Of a stretch of 64,000 nt of DNA, positions 49,924 to 61,560 are shown piece by piece. Numbering within the stretch: the stretch's first letter is position 1; each line of letters begins with the position of its first letter. The DNA comes from Lateolabrax maculatus (lineage: Eukaryota > Chordata > Actinopteri > Acropomatiformes > Lateolabracidae). Where the stretch lies: assembly GCA_031216445.1 (NCBI GenBank), contig CM062218.1, forward strand, positions 11,890,001 through 11,954,000. The letters are read 5' to 3'. Below the pieces are notes generated by a model. That model worked only from the letters and a program-made list of their open reading frames with translations. It was not told the DNA's origin and did not search any database. A program made the position numbers and the translations under genes.

Positions 49924-50685
49924 CAACGGTCGAAGAAGTACTCAGATCTTTTACTTAAGTAAAAGTAGCAATGCTGCAATGTAGACATACACTGTTATAA
50001 GTACAAGTCCTTCATACAAAATTTTACTTAAGTGAATGTACAAAAGTATTGGCATCAAAATATATTTAAATTACAAAAAGTTAAAGGAGGCTACTAATTT
50101 CGCTGTATGTTATATTAATTAATTATAATTATTAATACATCCATATGTGAATTACTTTAGTGTTGCAGTTGGCTTATTTTTTTTTACTATATTTTATTTC
50201 ACCAAGGGATGAATAAAGTCGTATCTTTATCCACAATTGTACATGGGTCTAATATAAAAGGAACATTTTGTGAAATTTCATGGACAGAGTCATTGAACTC
50301 CTGAATTAACCATATACACTTACCCTGTACTTGATTTGATATTGTACATACATACATATATGCCACTTCTCATACATACCTGTGATCCTTACCGTTATCT
50401 TTTACTTTATTAAACCTCTATTTTGCACTCTTTCCTACTTTGTACGGCAACTGCTGCACAACAGTTTCCATCGGTATAAATAAAGTATCTTATCTTACTT
50501 TTCCTTATCTTACACACAAATGTATTTGTTGATAATATTTTGCGTGATTAATCTGAATCTACAAAGTTAGCAGCGACTAAACTAACAAATAAATGTTGTG
50601 GAGTAAAAAGTTCAGTGGGCTGCAAGTACCTCAAACGTGTGCTTGAGTACAGTACCTGAGCAAATGCACTTTAACTCTGTGATGG
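49924..50685. mobile_element. Non-autonomous DNA-transposon-like repeat, copy 2
   Basis: Begins CAACGGTCGAAGAAGTACTC, then TTTTACTTAAGTAAAAGTAG and TATAAGTACAAGTCCTTCAT. It ends with CAAGTACCTC...TTGAGTACAGTACCTGAGCA. It shares both ends with copies at 4443-5150 and 59596-59942. No ORF. Confidence 0.65.
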
Positions 50686-50879
50686 GAAACAAAAAAAAAA
50701 AAAAACCCTTGTGTCTGTGTGCAAATAATGAATGAGATCTTATTATAAAGCCAGCACTAATCTCCTTGACAACAGCAGATGTCCGTCAGTGGCAGCCTCA
50801 TGAATGAGCGCCCGCGTGTGCGTGTGTGCGTGCGTGTGTGCGTGCTGCGGCTCCTTTAAGAAGCAGGAAGCGGCGTACC

Positions 50880-51362
50880 CGTAACCAGGACGACGAACAG
50901 AGACAGAAGTGCACGGTGTGTTTGCAGCGGCAGTGTGGGAGTATCCAGGACCGAGAGCAGCCAGGATCACCTTGACAAACAACAACAGGTCCTGTACACT
51001 GCGGGTTCAACGCAGTGTGTGGTTTTTTTTTAATCTCCGGATGGAGTTAAACAGCGCTGCCTTCTCCACCGACATCGCAAGCAACGCTGACTGAGTAGAG
51101 ATAGACCACAGGTCGCAACGGGGTGGGGGGTTGCCAGATACTCTACAGAAAGACTCGACTATCGCCTTCATTCATTTCTTTCTTTTTTTTTTTTTTACTG
51201 TGGAAATTCTCACTCTCGGCGCTGCCGCTCCGGACCTGCTACTAACAGTTTCAACACCTGTTTTCCGGACTTTCGAGATCAGTTTCAGGAAGCGTACGGC
51301 GATGGCTTCTGCATGAGCAGACGGGACCGACTGTTTTAAAACAAAAAAAAAGAAAAAAGAAA
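50880..51362 (+). promoter_or_regulatory. MAPK15 5' leader with upstream ORFs
   Basis: GC-richer DNA before the MAPK15 ATG. Two upstream ORFs are visible: 51041-51094 (17 codons, starting MELNSAAFST) and 51302-51316 (MASA). No intron separates them from the main ATG, so the leader would carry both if transcription starts before 51041. The start site is unknown. Confidence 0.4.
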
Positions 51363-54300
51363 ATGAGCAAAAAGTATGAATCAACAAACGTGTCTGAGGT
51401 GGAGGAGCACATTTCTCTGAAGTATGAAATCAAGAAGAGACTTGGAAAAGGGGTGAGTCACTTTTTGTTTCTTATTTTTTTAGATTTCATGGGAACGAAA
51501 GTTAATTTACCCCGCACACAATTCATCACCAAACTCCTTATTCACTTTTGACATGAATCCAATTTACTAAAGTTTTGAGAGCTGCCCAACGCTTTTAATG
51601 ATGTTTCAGTTTTCACCCCTCCTCGCATCAGCCTCCTCTGCACCTGCACATGAATGTTTCCCACATCTTTAAGCCCCCCCCCCCCCCTCTGTGTACTAGC
51701 CTCAAGAGAAATTCCTGAAATGATCCAGACTCAAGGCCCCCAGTGTGTTGTAAGCAAGGGGTTTATTTACTTTGGCAGGGCAAACTCTTTCCTTGCAGAT
51801 CAGCTGATGTGTGAGGACACTTGTTCCCTTTGGAGTCCAAAACCCTTTTGTTTTTTTCTCCCCACTGGTACGGTTGCCACATGACTAAAAACGCCCTGGT
51901 TTCTTTCCATCGACTGTCCACAGAGAGTCACAAATTGCTGCTCTGCCTGAAACAGCCAGGTGGTGACTGCCACAGAGACACGTCACGCTGGTTAACCAGA
52001 CATACCTGAGGCCGGCTGTGACTCATGTTACACAGCTGTTGGACCTGTTTACGGTCGATGGGTGGACTGGTGGTATCCTTTGCGGCGATGCCTCAGGGAC
52101 CCAAAACAGCAGTGAGCAGCACTGTGCTAATTGGCTTTAGAAAAAAACTGTGTTAAATTGCTCTGAATAAACTGCCGCTGCCTCCAGTGACAGTGATACT
52201 CCCTGTGTCTCTACAATAACAGTGTGCCCTGATGGCCGACCTCACTGCTGCCTCTGTCATGCTTGACTTCACCGCCTACGCCAGCACCCTGACTCTCCCT
52301 TCACCATAGTCACGGCTGCAGCTTCCTTTGAAGACACAGGGGTCATGACCTTACCCGTTTTTTTCCCTAGGAATATGGTGATCGGAAGTGCAGTTTACAT
52401 TTTAATAGTTAAAAGTTGCACATAGTGGGTTTTTTAAATGCACATACTGATATGTTTAGAACTAGGCCAAAATAGAGAACATACAATCAAAATTAATAGA
52501 AACTTTTTGCAGAATTTTCAGAACTATTATCTGAAGATGGAGGACTTTATTTCTAAATTCCTGGCTACTGCTTCTCCATAAATCTGCAGTTGAAACTTTG
52601 GTCATGCTTGACTTGGTACAGAATATAAGCAACCTCATGCATGCAGAAGAGGTGAAACTGTGCTAACAGTGTTTTGCATCCGTCTCAGGCTTATGGGATT
52701 GTATGGAAAGCAGTTGACAGACAAACGGGTGAGATTGTGGCTGTGAAGAAGATCTTTGACGCTTTCAGGAACAGGACAGATGCCCAGGTGTGTGCTTGAT
52801 GCGACAAGTCATTGTTTTAACCTGTTAACTTTATCCATAGCTCCATATCATATCTGTCTAGCTGCTCATAACCTTTTTTAGCATGTGAATCTCTACTCTA
52901 GTCACTCTATAAATTGGCTCCCTCACCTGTTTCAATAGAAATACCGGAGATAGAACAGGAGGCTTGTGTTTGCACATTTTATGGCTGCATGCTGCTTGTA
53001 GAGTTCATATCCTAACTGTAATTTTCTTTCTTTTCGCAGCGGACATTCAGGGAAATCATGTTCCTCCAGGTAACAATAATAATTGTGTTTGAGTTAAAGA
53101 TCATTCTCTCTTTAAGTCTCAAATACTGAAAGAATCTCAGAACAACTTTTTTTTCATTCTCTTTCAGAATGCGTAAATGTACAAAATATTCTTTTTTTAA
53201 ATGATCTTTTAAAAACATTTTTACAAGTAAACAATTGAAAGGCTGCTCCAATGATACTGCTACAGTAGTTGCACCATGCCCCTCCTACTCTGGCAAAGGA
53301 CTTCCATCACTGTGTCATCATATTTTATTACTTTATAGGTAGAAACATGATGAAAAGATTACTAAACTGATTTTGCAGTGTTCAGTTTACTGTGTGAAAA
53401 CCATTCAGCCATAACATTGTCTACACTCATAGATGGACAACTGCTGGTACAGCACGGTAAAAATTGCACAGCGGCAAAAGCCCATCAGTTGAAAACCTCT
53501 GCTTTAATGTATAATCACTATAAATGATGCCAAACATAGTATATCATGTGTGAAGAATGATACAAGTATGACAGACGATACACTCAGACTGCAGTAGTGC
53601 CTGTAAGTTCTAAGTACATCAGTGTCAAAATATTAAAATGACTAAAAACTTCAACTTTATTATACTTGTGTAACATATAACTGTTTCACTCTTTATCTGC
53701 TGACCTACATTAATGTGACCTTGAACTGTGCCACTGCCCCCTAATCAGCTGTTGCCATCTTTCAGTGAAACCAATCATGGGCTTTATAGTGACCGTTATA
53801 TAACCTCTCTTGAAACTTTCCCTGTTGTTTACACAGCGTTGATACACTACCTGCAACTTATTGCGGGTCAATCAGTAGCTAGTGTGAGCTTTCTGTGTTT
53901 GTGTGTGTGGTTTCGGTTACTAAAAATCTCTGTTCTGTGTGCAGGAGTTTGGAGATCATCCAAACATCGTCAAACTTCTAAATGTCGTCAGAGCGCAAAA
54001 TGATAAAGACATTTACCTCATCTTTGAATATATGGGTGAGTGTTGGAGGTCGTGGTGCTGCACACAAACATAACTTCAACAAATAATCATCAATCTGTTA
54101 TGACACGTCAATATGGGGAAGAGTAAAGGCTACAGTGGTTCTAAGCTGTTTAACTTGGCACTGAAAAGGTCAAAGTGAGTGCATGAGTGTAGAAAGGCTT
54201 CTGCTTCTCTTGGCAGGCTGCACTGTTTTACTGCTGAGTTCACAGATTGGCCTCCCCTCCCCTGCAGTCTAATCCATGACACATGATCACGGACCCCTCT

Positions 54301-57300
54301 GTTTCTCTTTCATTTTCAGGATGTTGCTTGGTTGAGATCATTGTGTATGTGATTGCAGAGCAGCTCAATCCCAAAATCACGGCTGATAATGATTTTGAGC
54401 ATATCTGAGAATGATTTACGATCCAATCATTGGTATTGATATTACTGTAACATAATACAGTAACATAATACAGTCAGTATTATTATACATTTTTGCTTTC
54501 TGCTCTCTACCAGATACTGACCTGCATGCAGTGATAAAGAAAGGCACCTTACTGAAGGACATCCACAAACGTTATGTGATGTACCAGCTCCTCAAAGCCA
54601 TCAAATACCTGCATTCAGGGAACGTTATCCACAGGGACAAAAAGGTACGCCAAAATATTAAAAAATAGTCGGGAATTAATTTGTATCAACGTTAATATGA
54701 CTAGTATTTCAACATATCACAGTAACAATATGTGTCCTTATTTTGTGAAAAGATTATAACTTCACTGTATCACATATTAATGATTTCCTTTGTGTTTGTT
54801 TTGCGGTGCTTCTAAATGTTGGTCAGTGAAACATTTGGAATTTGGCATATATGTATAGTAGAGCTGCAACCAACAAATGTTTTTATTATTATAAAAAAAC
54901 AAGTCACAATTTTCTAAAGCTCAAGTTGAGGTCTTCAAATTGCTTTCCAATCAAAGATATTCATAAAACACAGAAAAGCTGAAAATCACAATTAAGAAGA
55001 TGGAACCAATGAATGTTTGTTTGGTATTTTTGCTTGAAAAAATTACTTCAACGGTTAAAAGATTATCAAAATAGTGGATAATCAGCTAAAAACCTAAGCC
55101 ATTGTGTCCAAAATATTGTGTTTTTGTAATCACATTTGCACAACACTTGCCCAAGTCTGCAGGAACTCTGCTGACATAGCAACACAAAATGGACTCTGAC
55201 CCTAGGGACTTAAATTTCATCCCTCGTCTTCTATTTTTCAGCTATTCCCTCTTTTCACTCCTTGTGCGATTTCTGTTTTCATACCATGGCCCTGACCTCT
55301 CTGTAGACAAGTGAAAATCAAACTATTATTGTCCTCGTGAGAAATGTTTCTCTTGTCTGTGTTTCCCACAGCCATCCAACGTGCTGTTGGACACCGACTG
55401 TGTAGTCAAGCTGTGTGATTTCGGCTTGGCCAGATCACTCAACCAGATCCAAGAGGACAGTGGGAATCCAGCACTGACGGAGTATGTGGCGACGCGGTGG
55501 TACCGAGCTCCCGAGATCCTGCTGGGATCTACAAGGTATCAACTGTGATGAGCATCTGTTGTCAGTGTCTGCCTCACATCTTCTGCCTGTTCTTCACAGC
55601 AGTTGATTTAACAAAGTTAAAGAAGATAACACAGCATTTTAATTCAAGGGACAGAATACTTCTTTGTAAAAGGACGGAGAGTGCGTCAGACTGTAAAAGG
55701 AGTACACCTTGTCCACAGGTACACTAAAGGTGTGGACATGTGGAGCCTTGGCTGTATCTTGGGAGAGATGCTGCTGGGAAAAGCCTTGTTCCCTGGGACA
55801 TCCACCATCAACCAAATAGAGAAGATCATGAGTGCCATACCGCACCCCAGCCCAGAAGGTGATGAAGGAACTCCAGATTAAATTAATTCAAACCCCTCAC
55901 ACTTTGTTTTAGTAGTGGGCAGCATTCATTACCATGAGTTAATTAAATGCAATTTAATTTTCAGATATTCTCGCAATCAAGTCTGAATATGGATCCTCTG
56001 TCATTCAGAGAATGTTACTGAAGTAAGAAAATCTTTTTTTTTTGTATTATTTATGTTGTTTCTGTACACAGAACATGTAAACAGTGGAGTGGTTCTTTTT
56101 GGTTCTGTACATGTAAATATAAATAACCAACAATGCACCTGTTGTGGTTCAACTCACATGGATTACTTCATTTATATGTGAATACAGAGTGTGTGTCACG
56201 GTCAACAGACCTTGTTACTCCTGGAACAGAGCTGTTCAGGTGGAGGCTGATTACATGCTCAGGGAGCACGAATTGTGATTAATTGCAGAGATGCAATGAC
56301 GCAGCAGTGACAAAGAAAAATCACAAACTAAGTAATGACTGTTTATATAGAGCACCTTGTTGAAAAGTGTGTGTTGGATATGTGTTGCAGAGAATGATGA
56401 GAGGTTTGAGTCAGCAGGGAGAGTGGAATTGTCTGCTTCAACTAAGCAAACTTTAAAAGGAACAGTATTGTTAGTTATCTTTTACTCTTTCAAGTATTGA
56501 CAACTCAAATTTGGCCTGATAATTTCAAATACAATCTCCTGTCTAGTGGGTAATGTGAGCAGCAGGTTTTGACAATTAAGACAAATGCGTGGAATAATAT
56601 CTCTGGTTCTGCTGCATTTCATCCTTTTTTTTTTTAACTGTCCATCTTGAGTCCAACAATGTTATAGGAGGGCAATGCTAAATCACTGGAGTACTCTTTA
56701 AAATATTCTTCACCAGACCGCAGGTGCGTTTGGAGGATCTTCTCCAGCCGTCTGTGCCTCCTGATGCCCTGGACCTGTTGAGAGGTTTGCTAGTTTTCAA
56801 CCCAGACAAGCGGCTGACTGCTGAGCAAGCCCTCCAACACTCATATGTAGCCAGGTAATAAGAATTAAGAATTCAGATTGATTCATGGAAAAGGATTGTA
56901 GGGATGTCTTTTTTTTTTTTTTGTTCTCTGCTATTTTGTTTGCTTAGTCGAACTGTTAGAATCAATCATTTCTTCTTTATACTCTGCTCCCTGTGCTAGA
57001 TCGAGATTAGAGAGATCAATGTTTGTAACACTATGTCAGTGTTATTACCTTAAAGTGCTATAATTTATCCATAACTATGTTTTCTGTCCCTGGAGGTTTC
57101 ATAATCCAGCCAAGGAGCCAGCTCTCAACTATGATGTAGTGCTGGCAGTGGATGATGATGTACAATTATCTGTGGTTCAGTATCGCAACAAACTTTATGA
57201 GGTACAAAATGAGTCATAAATGTTCAGAAGGCAACAGTGACTTTATTTTTTGCACAGTAGACCACATTACATAGGAGTGTATTGCAAAATATATATATTT

Positions 57301-58742
57301 TTTGATGCAATCACACTGATAAAGCCTAATTTTCCTTTACTTTACCTGCAGATGATGCTGGAGAGGAGAACTAATCACGGGATGCTAAAGCTCATCCAGC
57401 CAAAGGATGGAGGCTGTGTCAGCAGTGGGGAGAGGCCCAGTGTGAAGGAGAAAGTAGAGAAGGGCCCGGTGGCAGCGAACGGCAATGTGGATGAGGACTA
57501 TGAGGGGAAAACGCAACATGAAAAGACTGATGAAACAAATCACGTGCCTTCACATACAGACATCACCAAACCTGTGAATGTGTCAACCCCGCCTGCTGTG
57601 GAGAAGACGAGTCCATTAGCTAGCCCTGGCTTGGGAAAACTCACATATAACCCCATCACACATGCCCCAAGTATGTCTGAATTTATCTGTACAGGTTCCA
57701 CCACGGGAGCATATCGAACCTAGCACCTTTTTGGTACTGACCAAAATATGTTCGTAGCACAGAGTATTGAAAGAGTATATACAGAGTATATAAAACTGTA
57801 CTGTGAGTGGCCTGTTTAGCTCATGATTTAAATTAATCAACTGTATTTTAGTTAGGGAAAGAACATTTAACATTTGACTGTGTTCTGAATTCTTTGGTTA
57901 AATGAAAAAGTGAGGCATCAAAAGTGTTGTTTTGGTGTAAGTACAGAAACTCCAAAACAATATACTTATATACACAATCCCTCAGACAGGAAACTTCTTC
58001 TGTTCTTCATTTAGATGGGTTTGTTCGGAGTCCAGCTGGTGCTCCTCATTACCACCACTCCACTGCAGCCAGCAGGAAACTAGTGGAACAGACCAGTAAT
58101 GGAAATGCAACAACATCACCAACAGAGGGCACCAAATCTAATGTAGTAAGCAACAGATCTCAGTCCACTTACTATTCAATTTTGTTTTCTTTTGCTGTAG
58201 TATCTTGTTTTATTTCATTTTTATACCCTTTTTTAATTTTTAGCTACTTGCATGCTCTCCGACTCATGACATTTCTGTCTCTTACCCCAACCCTAACTAG
58301 TCCATGGACCAGATTCTCCAGCGTGGTCGCTCAGCCCCTTTGACCCATAACCGTTCCTTCTCTTTGACCCTAAACCAAACCCAGAACAACCCGTTGGTTC
58401 GCAAGGAGGAGCCATCCCTGTCCCCTGGGCTATCTGTCACATCTGCACGCCTGGTATATAAAATAAATTGAAATTTTAAAGCTTGTTAGCTTTACTATGA
58501 TATAGATAGAATGGCTGACTCTTTTTTTTCTTCCCGTACAGAACCAGCGTTTAAATTCTCAGGTTCGCGAGGCTCGGCCACCGCCACCGCCACGGTTCAG
58601 CAAGAAAGTATTTCAGAGTAATTGCAATGTGGCAGCTGCAGGGGACCCTCGAGCCAAACTGGGCAGCTATTCCCAGGCCTATGGTACCATCAACAAGACT
58701 GACCTGGACAATCTGCTTCGAAGCCGCCCTTACAACCAGTAA
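51363..58742 (+). CDS. mapk15: Mitogen-activated protein kinase 15 (ERK7/8)
   Basis: Fourteen coding exons: 51363-51452, 52689-52787, 53040-53069, 53945-54035, 54514-54644, 55372-55535, 55719-55858, 55965-56022, 56717-56854, 57096-57201, 57352-57670, 58015-58145, 58301-58453 and 58542-58742. They give 616 residues (human 544). Kinase landmarks are the glycine loop GKGAYGIV (28-35), the ATP lysine K50 in VAVKK, the catalytic loop HRDKKPSN (D145), DFG (163-165) and the TEY activation motif (183-185). YEMM (348-351) aligns with the LC3-interacting YQMI reported for human ERK8. The long C-terminal tail is Ser/Pro-rich, with a PPPPPRF segment and a well-ordered end (GSYSQAYGTI...). The kinase is reported in ciliogenesis, autophagy and self-activation. 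Confidence 0.95.
51453..52688. other. MAPK15 intron 1
   Basis: Intron after the glycine-loop start. It contains a C-run near 51674 and no exon or transposon that I recognise. Confidence 0.6.
53070..53944. other. MAPK15 intron 3
   Basis: AT-rich intron; nothing recognised in it. Confidence 0.55.
54861..55098 (+). mobile_element. Interspersed repeat in a MAPK15 intron
   Basis: Begins GAGCTGCAACCAACAAATG and ends with ...GATTATCAAAATAGTGGATA. Internal blocks (TTGAGGTCTTCAAATTGC, TATTTTTGCTTGAAAAAAT) match the same family in CAP2 introns. Truncated relative to the CAP2 copies. Confidence 0.6.
56023..56716. other. MAPK15 intron 8
   Basis: AT-rich intron with a T-run near 56625. No exon or repeat recognised. 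Confidence 0.55.
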
Positions 58743-58803
58743 CTGCTGTCGAGTCAGTGGTTACATACTGTAGAGGCCAGGTGGCACGTTTGGTTGAACA
58801 CAC

Positions 58804-58809
58804 AATAAA
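58804..58809 (+). terminator. MAPK15 polyadenylation signal
   Basis: AATAAA 62 bases after the MAPK15 stop codon. Confidence 0.6.
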
Positions 58810-59595
58810 GCTTGCCTTGCAGTAGGATGTTAGGCATATGGCGAACTGAAAGAGAACTTGTAAAAAGAAACTGTGAAGAAAGTTAGGTCAAACACCTATT
58901 GTATACTGTGTCGATTGAACCCATTGTCTGTGACAATGAATACATATTTGTAAAGTCCAGTTTGACTTCATATTACGTTTATCAAATTGTACCAGCAAGT
59001 CATGAAGATATGTACAGGTGTGTAGTTTCTTCAACAACTCAACAGCATTTCTCACAAAGCTGAATTACCAACTGGCCAAAGAGGGCAGGGCCACTGTTAG
59101 GTGGGTCAGTATGTTTGGGGTTAATCCCAAATTTCTTTGGGAATAGGCACCTTCTTAACACATTATCAGCCGAAATGTTCTGTAGACAAACCGTTTGTCA
59201 ACATTCGCGTGCTAAATATTCCTAAATATGATTGTGTTTTAAGTAAGTATCACAAACTAGGGGTCAATAGGGCCTCCCAAATAGTTTTTGCCCTCTAGAG
59301 GGTTAAACCAGCCAGGATTTTTCAAGTTGATGTATGCACCTTAACGGTTTATGTACATTAAGCCAGTTGGTTTCAGATGGACACAGAATAACTGTAAAAT
59401 ATATTAAATAGTTGTTTGAATTGATTATATGCAACAAGGAGTTATTTTTCATGTGATTACAGCAGCAATAAGCAGACTTGTTCCTCTGATGTGTTCAGAA
59501 AGCAAAATATTAGTACTGTTTCTTGTACCCAGTTTATAATGTTTAACAGACATGGGTGACTGTGGCAGCACACCGCCATTACGTTTAATAATAAA
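58810..59595. other. Intergenic region after MAPK15
   Basis: AT-rich DNA with no recognised gene. Part may be alternative MAPK15 3' UTR. Confidence 0.45.
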
Positions 59596-59942
59596 CAGAG
59601 GTGGAACCACTCAGATCTCCTGTGCCGTTTGTAAACTACACAGGTTTGTATTCAGTTTTCAACATTTTCACTCATCTTTGCTTTTCCATTGATATACTGG
59701 ATATGTTTTACCTCTTTGGGCCTTGAACAATTATTCAGATTGAACCAACTGAGAAGTGTAGACGGGAAATCACTCTTTGGTGGATTTTGTTGTGGGTCAA
59801 ACTTTAATCCATCAACTACACTGCAGCTGTCAGACAGACGTAGAGGAGTAAAGTCCAATATTCTCCTCTGAAATGTAGTGGAGTAGAAGTATAAAGTAAC
59901 TTAAGTACCTCGAAATTGTACGTGCGCACACTTTACTCTCCA
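59596..59942. mobile_element. Non-autonomous DNA-transposon-like repeat, copy 3 (short)
   Basis: Starts CAGAGGTGGAACCACTCAGATC and ends with CTGAAATGTAGTGGAGTAGA...CTTAAGTACCTCG, the same end blocks as copies 1 and 2. It is under half their length, so it is internally deleted or rearranged. Confidence 0.55.
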
Positions 59943-59959
59943 GAACTATCTAGATGTTT

Positions 59960-60254
59960 CTATTGCAGACTTTAGTCCGCAACGCTAGCGCAAACCTTCA
60001 CCTTTTCCGTGGGACCCGTGCGACGTTATGTAAGAAGTTACTGCGTCATTATGGCAGCAGCTGGGACACGTTGCGTCAGCCCGAGGTTCCCACACGTGAC
60101 GTGACGTGACGTGACGTGACGTGACGACGTCGTGCGGCGTCGTCGTCAACGGCTCCCCACCAACTCGGCCCAGTTGTTCAGTCAGAGTCCAGCACCGGAG
60201 GAGGAGGAGGGAGCTTTAATGTCCGCACCTACTCTGAAGTAAACACCCACAAAG
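59960..60254 (+). promoter_or_regulatory. CpG-rich promoter and first exon of an unidentified gene
   Basis: CpG-dense block with TGCGTCA sites (near 60042 and 60073), a CACGTG E-box (60093-60098) and six GTGAC units (60096-60125), then GACGTC (60126-60131). A likely first exon ends CACAAAG at about 60254 before a GTAAGG donor. Its only ATG here (60220) opens a 7-codon ORF, so the exon is probably non-coding. The coding exons lie beyond the window; the gene cannot be named. Confidence 0.5.
60096..60125. repeat. (GTGAC)6 tandem array
   Basis: Six perfect pentamers creating five overlapping TGACGT motifs, the CREB/ATF half-site core, at five-base spacing. Confidence 0.95.
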
Positions 60255-60485
60255 GTAAGGGTGTTGCAGTTTGCTGAGGTGATGTGTTAACCGCGTGTGT
60301 GTGTGTTTTTGTTTGTGTGGAGTGAATTATTTTCGTTCGACAAGCGGGTTTTGCGTCTCGCGAGCACGGTTTGGCTACCGCTGCCTGTCGCCAACTGTCG
60401 CCTGACGTCTGCAAAAGATGGAGAGCGGTAGATCAACAAAACATGTGGCGATAACAGAGCCGCACAGATGTACATAGAGTATGGC

Positions 60486-60487
60486 AC

Positions 60488-60518
<31 letters not shown>
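60486..60518. repeat. GA microsatellite
   Basis: Uninterrupted GA run early in the presumed intron. Confidence 0.9.
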
Positions 60519-60521
<3 letters not shown>

Positions 60522-61179
60522 TGTGGCTTTACTGACTGCTCATCGGTGTAAACGTGGGGGCGAGGCGTTGGGTCATCGTGCTAAATAAAATAACTCCTTT
60601 AAAGGATTCAGCCTGGCGAGCGGGGACATCGGGATGTTGGCCGCCTTAATCCCTCACAGTTTCTCCATATTTCTCTGCAGTGACAGTCTTGGTAGCTAGG
60701 GGCTGATATGTGTGAGTTTGATGTATATCGATGCAATAGATGATCGCAGTGTCGCATTCGTCTGCGGTGGTGAGGCCTAGATGGAGGTGCGCCCGCTGCA
60801 GGTGTACCATGAAAACGAGGCTCGCTGTTTATATTTGATTCATGTTTCTGTTTCTGTTTCCAGTCGTGCATGACCTCTCAATACGTGTCTTCTTGTGCTT
60901 ATTGGGCCAGATTGCGGTTTTAGTGTAGCTTCCCTTTATTTAGATGTGTTGTAAGTCACTGTACATTACATATAATTCATATCTGTGGTGCTTTTCAACT
61001 GATTCATATATTTCCACCGGACCAAGCAGATATTGGCAAACATTCAGTGGTTCCAGCTTCTCAAATGTGAGGATTTACTGCTTTTCTCTTTTATTTCATT
61101 GTAATCTTAAATTCTATGTGAATAAACTGAACATCTTTACATTTTTTGACTTGGACAAAACATGATATATTGGTCCTTG

Positions 61180-61560
61180 GAAAATAAAGACATTTGTCTT
61201 TGTATTCTGACATTTAATAGGTCAAAGGATTAATCAGATAGAAAATTATAATTGCTGACTTTTTTTTGATATCAGTTATGTGAACCGTTTTAAATTAAGA
61301 CAATTCAGGCTTCATACTGTATTTTTATTTTACTAAACATTATTTGTTATGTAGATTTGATCATGGTTCAGCAGGTCTTAGTTATTTCACTTACCAAGAT
61401 TGGGCGATCTGGATAAAATCTCACCCTGGACTGTGATGGACAGTACTTACAATATTCTGACATTTTATAGAGAAAACGATTAATTGATTAATCAAGAAAA
61501 ATAATGTGCTGATCAATCAGTAATGAAAATCATTAGTTGCAGGCCTTTATATATTTTGTG
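61180..61560 (-). mobile_element. Interspersed repeat fragments, minus orientation
   Basis: Two similar stretches (ATTCTGACATTTAATAGGTC near 61205 and ATTCTGACATTTTATAGAGA near 61454), each followed by ATTAATC-rich sequence. The second ends AAAATCATTAGTTGCAGGCC, the reverse complement of the GCTGCAAC start seen in the other copies. Confidence 0.5.
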
